A program made the position numbers and the translations under genes. From contig CAAAJI010000513.1 of assembly GCA_900642245.1 (NCBI GenBank), forward strand, positions 15,862 to 41,426: DNA of 25,565 nt. The letters run 5' to 3'. The notes beneath the pieces are model-generated. The model was not told the DNA's origin. It ran no database searches and saw only the letters and a list, made by a program, of their open reading frames with translations. Source of the stretch: Fragilaria radians. Taxonomy: Eukaryota; Bacillariophyta; Fragilariophyceae; Fragilariales; Fragilariaceae. This document shows positions 18,269-25,565 of the stretch, in pieces. The first letter of the stretch is position 1. Every line of letters begins with the position of its first letter.

Positions 18269-19927
18269 TTAAGTTACTACTTTTATCAACTCAGTCTTTT
18301 TTCTTAATGGATACTTGATAGGCTGAATTTCATTCAACCACTTTGATAACAAATTACGAATTTTACTAAAACCCTCAATGATATCTGGAGTATCACGATC
18401 AGAGGGACCTTGTCCAGATAAATCCGAATGATGTGCTCCATTTTCAAAATTAAGGCTAATCAAAGTGTCGCTCAAATTTTGAGTAATAGCACCCACGGAC
18501 CATCCATCATTCAGACCATTCGTGAAGAGTATATGACTTGCATTGGTAGATCCCACAAAATCATCAAAATGCCACTCTTTCACTAATCGATACGGTTCAG
18601 GTGTCACACCGAATCGTTGCTGACAATGCTGATTTAACCAATTTATGGTCCATGGACGCGATGGAAACATGGTCGTAATATCCGAAAATCCAATGGCTTC
18701 TACTAGAAGAGTACAAGTTTGAAAATCCCAACTTTCCCCGGACGGTCCAGTTCCTACACCACTCCAATCACCGGAAGAGATTGTGGCATTCGGTCCCGAC
18801 GGTAACTGTTCCGACATGCGAACACAACTTTTGGAGGAATGCTGAAATTTTTCATTGGCATCAACAAAATGAAAACGAAGAAAATGCGACACAATACGGA
18901 ATGGATCCTCACGAATGGATGCAAATATTTTACAGGATTGATAAAGTTGTGTCGTATTGTCCGGAGGGTAATATGCCATATTGTCATTCGCAAAGGTGTA
19001 GGCGATAATCATCATCAATTCCTCTGACAGTTGCGTCATGGTTTGAATGTATGATGGTATGCTTGACGGACAAAATCCCAAAGCTACTGCAGCAGACGTA
19101 ACATCCTGATTGGGTAATTCTAAAAGTATCGTTTGGACCATTCGTAGTGTTGTCCGTACATGATACGCACAACCAGGAAATGCTTGTTCTGCGACTGTAG
19201 TAATATGCTGATAGTAAAGTTCGGAGGATGCAAGTTGTTGGGAATAAAACTTCATTGGGGCTGATGCAGCATAGGCAATATCAACTTGATCAGGAAATAA
19301 CAATCGTGCCATGGCACTGAGCCAACCAGGATATGAACCACCAATTGTAATAACAGGACAATAGTTCTCAAAATCAGAACGATTACTAGAGCATCCCAAT
19401 CGACGTTGGAAATAGGTCAAAAGACGCATAGCATCGGATAATGCCTGATAGGGAGTCAAATAACGAACTCGAGGATCGATACCACTCATATGAGGGACTT
19501 CTTCCTCTTTTTTCATAGCAATCCTTCCGGATTTTATCGCTGTTTTGCTTTTCAGCGGTTGAGATTGCCCATAAAATCGATGTTCCGGTTGAAGGACAAA
19601 GGCACCAAAGTCTTTCGCCAAATGATGCGTCACAAAGGGATATACTAGCCCCGTGGAGGGTTCAATATTCCCCTCTCCACCCAAGATTAATAGAATAGGA
19701 TGACCAGGACCTTGAAATTCATCTTCCCAAGTATAATATCGTTGTGTCCAAAATGTTCTACTCTTACTTTCGGTATGATCCAAAAGCTGCTGATGGAAAA
19801 ATTGAGCTGGTGCAGGAGTTCCAGCCCAAGTCATTGTTGGTATTGTATAATGAAGAATTCTATCAATCGTTAGGACCAAAAACCATCGAATGAATAGTTT
19901 TGATTGTCGTCGTCTTCTAGAAACCAT
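18269..19927 (-). CDS. Serine carboxypeptidase S28 family (Pro-X carboxypeptidase / DPP7-like)
   Basis: The 552-residue product matches peptidase family S28, which removes residues next to proline in lysosomes, vacuoles or outside the cell. A basic N-terminus (RRRRQSK) and hydrophobic stretch (about 11-30) look like a signal peptide or signal anchor. The mature part starts with the family's FxQ-LDH text (FFHQQLLDH, 43-51), then ILLILGGEGNIEP (79-90) and EHRFYGQS (115-122). Catalytic Ser198 is in GGSYPGWLSA, Asp474 in NGLNDGWS, and the catalytic His is one of His499/His500 in NGAHHSDL. The CTLLVEAIGF region precedes them as in relatives. Length is normal and no break is seen, so it is very likely active. 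There is no intron. Its 3' end faces the coiled-coil gene at 18 bases. An upstream copia piece begins within about 100 bases of its start, leaving a short promoter. Substrate is unknown. Confidence 0.93.
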   Translation of the reverse strand: MVSRRRRQSKLFIRWFLVLTIDRILHYTIPTMTWAGTPAPAQFFHQQLLDHTESKSRTFWTQRYYTWEDEFQGPGHPILLILGGEGNIEPSTGLVYPFVTHHLAKDFGAFVLQPEHRFYGQSQPLKSKTAIKSGRIAMKKEEEVPHMSGIDPRVRYLTPYQALSDAMRLLTYFQRRLGCSSNRSDFENYCPVITIGGSYPGWLSAMARLLFPDQVDIAYAASAPMKFYSQQLASSELYYQHITTVAEQAFPGCAYHVRTTLRMVQTILLELPNQDVTSAAVALGFCPSSIPSYIQTMTQLSEELMMIIAYTFANDNMAYYPPDNTTQLYQSCKIFASIREDPFRIVSHFLRFHFVDANEKFQHSSKSCVRMSEQLPSGPNATISSGDWSGVGTGPSGESWDFQTCTLLVEAIGFSDITTMFPSRPWTINWLNQHCQQRFGVTPEPYRLVKEWHFDDFVGSTNASHILFTNGLNDGWSVGAITQNLSDTLISLNFENGAHHSDLSGQGPSDRDTPDIIEGFSKIRNLLSKWLNEIQPIKYPLRKKTELIKVVT

Positions 19928-20019
19928 TTTCCCTCCGAGTAGTATATTCTCTCGAAATTGAATTGATAACCTTAATCTTAAAATGATTCTGACTTAACTT
20001 GATAACTTGATACTACCGG

Positions 20020-20520
20020 TAGGTTGGGGTTCTTGACACTCTAACAGAACGGGTATTTGTTACATTTAGTTCCTCTAAAGTCGTGCTTTCTGGTTTTGCT
20101 TTGTCAGGATTGTTTGCATTAGTATCCTTACTATCCTCAGAGGAGTCATCAAGAATGTTGTCAATGTCATTAATAACCCCGGAAGATTTGTCTGGAATGC
20201 TGTAAACATCAATGCTAATTTTATGAGGATCAATATGTTCAAGGGTATTGTGTTGAGTCTTTGGGTAGTTGGATTTGGCTTTGATAAGAATGATATGTCA
20301 TCGGATTCATAAGGTTGTATTCTTCCGTTTCTGTCTCATCTTCATTTCCGTTCAAGTTATCACTAATGTTGTTACATAGATTATTGGATGTATCATTGGA
20401 GTTCAATGCATGGTCTGAATCAGCACTGACCTCTTGCCATCATCCTTATATTCCAATTCTGCAATCCAAGCATGGTCGTAGTTGATGTCGTTCATGCTAT
20501 GATTGCCTTTGTTTTGAATG
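20020..20520 (-). mobile_element. Decayed copia spacer fragment (integrase-RT linker)
   Basis: Minus-strand frames read NHSMNDINYDHAWIAELEYK, then in a shifted frame NGNEDETETEEYN, then in a third frame HIDPHKISIDVYSIPDKSSG and NVTNTRSVRVSRTPTYR. Acidic Asp/Asn-rich text ending in TRS-RVSR-P is typical of the linker before copia RT. Homology ends near 20020, about 90 bases from the S28 start codon. At least two frameshifts are needed, so it is a dead piece. Assignment is by composition and the terminal motif only. Confidence 0.5.
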
Positions 20521-21718
20521 TTTAAATCTATTGGCACACTGAAATTAGAGATAAGTTCTAAATTAAAAGTATGCTGTGAAATATTGTTTTGTGTAAATCG
20601 TGAGCCTATAATTTAACTTTCTATTTTCGACCTTATCGATGCTTTTATTGCAACAACTACCGTGGCGAACTCTTTTCTGAACGGTTTGACCTACCTTGAC
20701 TAGGATCAAGAAGCAAATCCCTAACACAATAGTCTTTAAGCAATAACAGTTTAAACAAGTTTATGTTAAACTAAGAGATGTGTCTGTGCACTGGTGTCCT
20801 GTACCGCTAGTGTATCGTAGATAGTAGTAAGACTAGCATATCCTTATATTTACTCATCTAGATATGGATAGTTATAAGTAAGGGCCTATTGACCACAAGT
20901 TAAATATGATAAAATAATTCATGAGATAAACTTAGTGAGGCATAATTGTTGCTTATAAATGGAAAGTATATTTATACATTCCAAAACTGGATCTAATCTA
21001 AAGACGGCTATAATAATAATCTAAATTAGTTGTTAACTCTTAACTTATGAAGAGTCAAAGGTCTTGACTAAATTTTCCTTATGAATCACCAACTTGTCCT
21101 TATTAGCAAGTTGAAGAGACTTCACTAATTTGTTGGAAAAATCAAACCTTCAAGAGATGACACGCAGATATCTTGAGACGTATCAAGAACATCTCTTGAT
21201 AGAAGTTCCAAGCCAACACTAAAAAGAAGTAAAGATTAAATTTAATTTTTCTTTGACCTAGTTTTAAATCTAATCGTAGAGCACCGTTAAGATGTGACAA
21301 AGTTGTTATAACATATATCTTAGTTTCTCTAACGTAACAAAGACTCTACAACCAATGATCGTGTTTAGCGAATTTTAGATCCTTGATGAAAGCAACGGAA
21401 AAAATGGCAATGAATAGTACCTACAACAAATATAGCAAAATACATAGCACCAGCTACCAACAGGATTCATCATAATGTAGGGCTCAAACCCAAACGCATA
21501 GCAATTACTTGACATTACTTAACCAGTCCACTTCCTGCTGGTAATTCTAAAATATATAAATTTTCACAATATCTTACTACTCCCCTAATATATGACGGTA
21601 CATCTGATAACTACAGAAGTAAACCTCCCCTTCCTTAGCCTGTAACTTGTCATCATTTTTAAAAGCACTAATTTTGTTTATAATATTCTCAAATATATCC
21701 TAATCATGTAAATGACTT
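20521..21718 (-). other. Non-coding AT-rich region, possible copia 3' flank/LTR
   Basis: No open frame is longer than 60 codons. The region lies directly after the RNase H end of the minus-strand copia piece (21719), where a 3' untranslated region and LTR would be expected. A TATAAATATA-like word occurs near 20970 and an AATAAAAGC word near 20643 on the minus strand, which would fit an LTR promoter and polyadenylation site. No second LTR copy exists in the window to define the ends, so the LTR reading is only a possibility. Confidence 0.35.
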
Positions 21719-22629
21719 TCATTTTTGAATCTCGGGAACACAGAACAAGTAATTATTGACCAGTGGATGAAATCTTTCATCACTTAAGGGTTTCACCAGG
21801 ATTTCACTGGCATTTTCTTCACGCGTCACATATGCAAACCTCATCACTTTAGCCGTGATAGCTTCCCGGACTCGATGATAAGCAAATGTATTATGCTTTT
21901 TCTTCAAGACACTCAAGGGAACTGAAGTATTTAAAACAACTGACATATTATCTCCTAACGTTAGAGTAGGGCCAGCTAATCTACACCTAATGATCTCAAC
22001 ATGAATCTAACTTCCAGAATAAGTTCTGTAGCTATTCTTGATGCCACTAATTCCGAACCATAAGTTGAAGTCTCCACTGTCTTCTGACGTTTAGATACCC
22101 ATCTAATTGGTCTATTATTCAACATCATAAGTATACCTGTGATGGATCTTCTGGTTACTAAAGCATGTGTATGATCTGCATCCACATCTAAGGCCACACC
22201 TAACAATCTAAATATAATCTAACCTCCAGAATGTGTTCTGTAGCAATTCTAGAAGCTACTAAATCACAACCGTTAGTTGAAGTCTATACTGACTTCTGAC
22301 GTTTAGACTACCTATCTGATTGATGTATTTTTCAACATCATAAGTATACCTTACTAAGTCATATGCATGATCTGCATCCACATAGACAATCATCCGGACT
22401 TTTCATCCCTTTGACAAAGAAAGGTCATTTGGAATTTCTTCTTCAGCATCTGGATAGAAATCTTTCCAACTAGGGTATCCTTAACAGGGTAAGTAGGATG
22501 ATCTGGATATACTTTTTCAACAATAACTCTCCCCTTTGGAAAGGGCTTAAGGTAAGCAAGAACTCCCTCAACATCCTTCAAATATCCGTTCTTTGGTGGC
22601 AAGTTAAATCTACTCAGTACTGAATCCAA
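21719..22629 (-). mobile_element. Copia RT end and RNase H fragment
   Basis: The minus strand starts in the RT connection region (DSVLSRFNLPPKNGYLKDVE; GVLAYLKPFPKGRVIVE), enters RNase H (DVDADHTHALVTRRSITGIL; RWVSKRQKTVETSTYGSELV; SRIATELILEVRFMLRSLGV) and ends with the polyprotein terminus (MSVVLNTSVPLSVLKKKHNT; HRVREAITAKVMRFAYVTRE; ILVKPLSDERFHPL). The RNase H part is duplicated and a frameshift lies near 21955, where GDNMSVV follows out of frame. It belongs to a different copia lineage from the plus-strand element that abuts it at 22630. It is immobile: integrase, protease and gag are absent. Confidence 0.87.
21976..22395 (-). repeat. Tandem duplication of about 212 bases inside the RNase H segment
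   Basis: Bases 21983-22195 and 22196-22395 align along their length, with shared text such as TTCTGTAGC(T/A)ATTCT, GTTGAAGTCT, CTTCTGACGTTTAGA, TTCAACATCATAAGTATACCT and ATGATCTGCATCCACAT. The inner copy keeps an open RNase H frame, while the outer one lost about a dozen bases at the TRRSITG site and shifted frame. The join creates GVALDVDADH, fusing the end of one copy to the start of the next. Confidence 0.85.
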
Positions 22630-22635
22630 GGAAGT

Positions 22636-24776
22636 GCTTCACAATAATGCTTGGCTTCCAGGAGTGCATTATACACCTGACAAAAGCAATGAAGGAGAAG
22701 AAGACCAAGACACTTATGCTCATGGTAATGATGATAATGAGGAGTATTCATGAGAAAAGGTAGATGAAAATGAGTTATATGAGATAATTGAGACATCAAA
22801 TAATTAAGGAAATCAAATCTGAAATCAAGATGAAAATGAAGAAGTAAATGTTGTAGGTGGAGAAATCTCAGAGGATCAAGATATGATAGGAAATATAGAA
22901 GAAGAAACAACAGAAGGGGAAGATCAAGGCAGTGTTCAACAAAAAGCAGTGGAGAATGTTGAGGTTGGTAGAGATGTGAATGTTACAGTCACCAGAAGTG
23001 GTCGTGTGATCAAACCTGTTGTCGGAACCAGTTTGGTACAACATGATTCACCTGTTGTTAGTAACAAGTATGTTGAATATAGAGAGGATTCTGGCAAAAT
23101 ATTTGCCCAGATGATTCATAAATTCAATTTGATTTATGTAAATGACAATAAAGAGTACTATATGGTCCACATTTTTAATCTCAAGAAGGGAATTCTTTGT
23201 TTTAGAATGAAAGGAAAAGATGCAACCTTCAAGGAAATGAAGCAACTGGATGAAAGAGGTGTCTTTGTACCAATCAATGTAGCATCATTGTCCAATACAG
23301 AAAAAAACCAACTATGGAAAGTTTATTCTTTTTGGTTGTAAAGAGTAATAAAAGAATCAAAGCAAGAACCTGTGCAAATGGGAGTGTTCAGAAAAATGCA
23401 TGAATAAAGATGAAGCTTCCAATCCAACAGTTGCAACTGAGTCAATATTTGTTACCAGTATTATAGATGCAAAAGAAAAGAGAGATGTTATGACTAGCGA
23501 CATTCCCAATGCTTTTGTACAAACATCAGCAGGGTTGACAAAGGATGGTGAACGTATAATCATGAAGATTAGAGGTCAAATGGTTGATATGATGGTTGAT
23601 TTAGATCCAAAAATTTATAAGGAACACGTATTGTTGGAAAGAGGATCAAGAATAATTTATGTACATGTATTAAATGCCATTATGGGATGTTGCAATCTGC
23701 CTTGCTTCTTTAAAAAAAGTTGCGAGGTGATTTGGAATCCATTGGATTTAAAATAAACCCATACAAACCATGTGTGGCTAATTGTGTATTTGATGGGTCT
23801 CAGCACACAGTTGTGTGACATGTTTATGACTTGAAATCAAGTCACAAATCTGCACAAGTGAACAAGAATTTTCATGATTGGCTGAATAAAGTTTATTGAG
23901 ACCAAAAGATTGGTAATGTGAAGGCAATACGAGGAAACGTTCATAACTATTTGGCAATGACACTTGACTATTCAGAGGATGAAGTCTTTAGAGTACACAT
24001 GAAAAATTATATTGAAATGATATTGAAAGATTTCCCATACAATTTGGGAGAGAAAAAGGTAAAATGTCCATGGAATCAAAATTTATGCAAGATGTCAAAT
24101 GAAGGTGAACCATTAAATTGGAAGAACGCAGAAACTTTCCATACTTTTGTTGCAAAGGGATTGTCCTTAGCAAGGAGTGGAAGGCCAGATATAATGCCAT
24201 GTATAGCATTTTTAACAACGAGAGTCAAAAATCCCACTGAAGAGGATTGGAGTAAATTGATATTGTTGTTGCAATTTTTAAAAAATAAAAAAGATGATGT
24301 ATTGAGATTGAAGATGAATGATAATTGTATTGTCAAATGGTATTTAGATCCATCCTTTGGAGTCTGTGCTGATATGAAAAGTCATACAGGAGCAATAATG
24401 ACTTTAGGAGAAGGGGTAGCCCAAGTTGTTTCAACTATACAAAAAACAAATATGAGGAGTTCAAGAGAGGCTGAACTTATTTCTTTTGATGATATTGAAA
24501 CAAAGGTTTTTTGGACAAAATTGTTTTTAAAGGAACAAGGATATGAAGTAGCAGAAAACATAGTTTATAGGGATAATCAGGCGGCAATGAAGGTAGAAGT
24601 TAATGGAAAATTGAGCTCTGGAAAGAGAACTTGACACTTTGATATAAAATATTTTTTCATGAACAATTTAATCAATCGAAAAGAGGTGAAGGTAGAATTC
24701 TGTCCAACTAATATGACTATTAGTGATTATATGACAAACAACTTATTGGCGAAAGATTCAATTCCCAAGGGATTGT
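22636..24776 (+). mobile_element. Decayed Ty1/copia element: linker, RT and RNase H
   Basis: The plus strand begins with the linker (WLPGVHYTPDKSNEGEEDQD), continues through TVTRSGRVIKPVV and RT text (FKEMKQLDERGVFVP; RIKARTCANGS; MTSDIPNAFVQT; LNAIMGCCNLPCFFKKSCEV) and KAIRGNVHNYLAMTLDYSED, and ends with RNase H (WYLDPSFGVCADMKSHTGAI; NMRSSREAELISFDD; VYRDNQAAM; SSGKRT). Then, after TGA, come the last conserved words HFDIKYFF and YMTNNLLA. Breaks: stops near 22755 and 22803, two frameshifts around 23341-23400, stop at 23754, TGA at 23816 and TGA at 24632. The RT catalytic box, normally HVDDLKSSH in this lineage, reads HVYDLKSSH at about 23819, so one catalytic Asp is gone. RNase H acidic residues are still present. 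There are no LTRs and the element is dead. Confidence 0.88.
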
Positions 24777-25021
24777 AAGCAACCTAATTGGCCCACATGG
24801 TTGAAAAAAGGCGGATCTCTTGAACAAAAAAGAAATTAATTGGAAAAATGCTGGAAATCAATCGATTTTTTATTTTTTGATCCACGTGAAAGCAAACACA
24901 AATTTGTGAAATTTTTACTTTTGAAGATTGTGACCTTTTTTTTACATGTAAAAACATTATTGAAGTGTGCCCTTTTCCCCTATCCTTAACAATTACCCAT
25001 TTTTGAAGGATCATTTTTGGA
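24777..25021. other. AT-rich upstream region of the ATPase gene
   Basis: It lies between the end of the copia element and the start codon at 25022. T-rich runs (24867-24879, 24931-24940) are visible; no gene. An in-frame TGA near 25004 lies upstream of the ATPase start. Confidence 0.4.
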
Positions 25022-25565
25022 ATGTCAATGAAGCTAAATTTGGAAAACATTCCGTATTGTGGTCGAGCAAATGAATTAACTATCCTACGTGAATTAGCCG
25101 ATGAAGTTGACAAGTTAAAAACGCCGAAAGTTATATTTATCAGCGGAGATTCAGGAAGTGGCAAGACCTCTCTCTGTGCTGAACTGAGAAAAGTTAGTCC
25201 AAACCGATACTTTGTGTCAGGGAAGTTTGATGAAATTCATCGACAGCCGTATTCTGCTGTTCGAGAAGCACTGGCTGATTTATGCTTTCAGCTCATTCAA
25301 GATGCTCGAATTGAAACGATTCGAGAAACGTTACGAGAATATTTGGGTGGTGAAGATGGTATTCTTTGTAACGCTCTGCCAGAATGCAGACAAATTTTGG
25401 GAACCGAAATAGAACCTTCAAAAGTGATTGATTTCAACGGCAGCTTCGCGTTTCGCCGCTTGAAACATTCGTTTACATCTCTGTTGAAATCATCATTGAA
25501 GCTTGAAAAGACCATTTTAATGTGCCTAGATGATTTACAATGGGCTGATCAAGAAAGCCTTGATT
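25022..25565 (+). CDS. STAND/AAA_16-type ATPase, N-terminal part, cut by the window end
   Basis: An open frame of 181 complete codons runs off the window; the start is ATG 25022 (a second Met is two codons later), just after an in-frame TGA. The sequence begins YCGRANELTILRELADEV, the GR-x-x-E box of STAND ATPases. Next come the Walker A motif GDSGSGKTS (42-50), VSGKFDEIHRQPYSAVREAL (65-84) and the Walker B LMCLDDLQWADQESL (166-180). The SGKFD-PYSA block and the DDLQWAD Walker B are characteristic of the predicted ATPase module found in large bacterial and algal signalling proteins, where it often sits next to a protein kinase, histidine kinase or nucleotide cyclase domain. The partner domain here lies beyond the window and cannot be named. 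All nucleotide-binding residues expected at this point are present, so the gene is probably functional. A role in signal-dependent switching is inferred from the family. Confidence 0.85.
   Translation, partial: MSMKLNLENIPYCGRANELTILRELADEVDKLKTPKVIFISGDSGSGKTSLCAELRKVSPNRYFVSGKFDEIHRQPYSAVREALADLCFQLIQDARIETIRETLREYLGGEDGILCNALPECRQILGTEIEPSKVIDFNGSFAFRRLKHSFTSLLKSSLKLEKTILMCLDDLQWADQESLD

Noticed and set aside
18754..19172. Several short frames overlapping the S28 gene on both strands
   Set aside because: All lie inside a long, well-supported peptidase frame; shadows.

Overview
The window looks like nuclear DNA from a stramenopile alga, most likely a diatom. Evidence: many Ty1/copia remnants whose wording matches the diatom CoDi-type elements as I know them (GQSNM-type and S28 enzymes aside, the integrase, retropepsin, RT and RNase H blocks all read this way); short GT-AG introns of 70 and 110 bases; a secreted cysteine-rich protein with a Lys-Pro-Ser/Thr tail; AT-rich intergenic DNA with no operons or Shine-Dalgarno logic. 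The genus cannot be read from the sequence.

Layout. 1-2590: a decayed copia gag/integrase remnant, then a small spliced gene for a secreted Cys-rich/PT-repeat protein with a partial extra copy of its 3' end. 2591-4481: no gene seen. 4482-5540 (-): a secreted sialate O-acetylesterase-like (SASA) carbohydrate esterase with one in-frame TAA. 6340-9890 (-): a truncated copia element running gag end, protease, integrase, chromodomain-like segment and partial RT. 10150-11290 (+): an orphan first exon of the PT-repeat gene fused to a second copy of the 616-1345 copia-derived segment. 11981-12859 (-): a secreted Ala/Pro-rich 15-residue repeat protein. 13990-15055 (-): an inverted, pseudogenised copy of the PT-repeat gene. 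15334-18250 (+): a spliced 948-residue coiled-coil/polyproline protein, ending 18 bases from the tail-to-tail S28 serine carboxypeptidase at 18269-19927 (-). 20020-24776: three further copia pieces, two of them meeting head to head at about 22630. 25022-window end (+): the N-terminal part of a STAND/AAA_16-type ATPase.

Probably intact host genes: the PT-repeat gene, the Ala/Pro repeat gene, the coiled-coil gene, the S28 peptidase and the start of the ATPase. Three of these, plus the broken esterase, carry a signal peptide or signal-anchor-like N-terminus, so the locus is rich in secretory or cell-surface products, but I see no evidence that the genes form one pathway.

The most unusual structure is a family of segmental duplications shared by 616-2590, 10150-11290 and 13990-15055. 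They carry a fixed unit, a copia remnant plus a signal-peptide-exon/Cys-rich gene, in three arrangements: one intact, one inverted and dead, one reduced to the signal-peptide exon. I found no convincing tRNA, rRNA, CRISPR array or complete pair of long terminal repeats. I did not find a clearly new multi-gene system.
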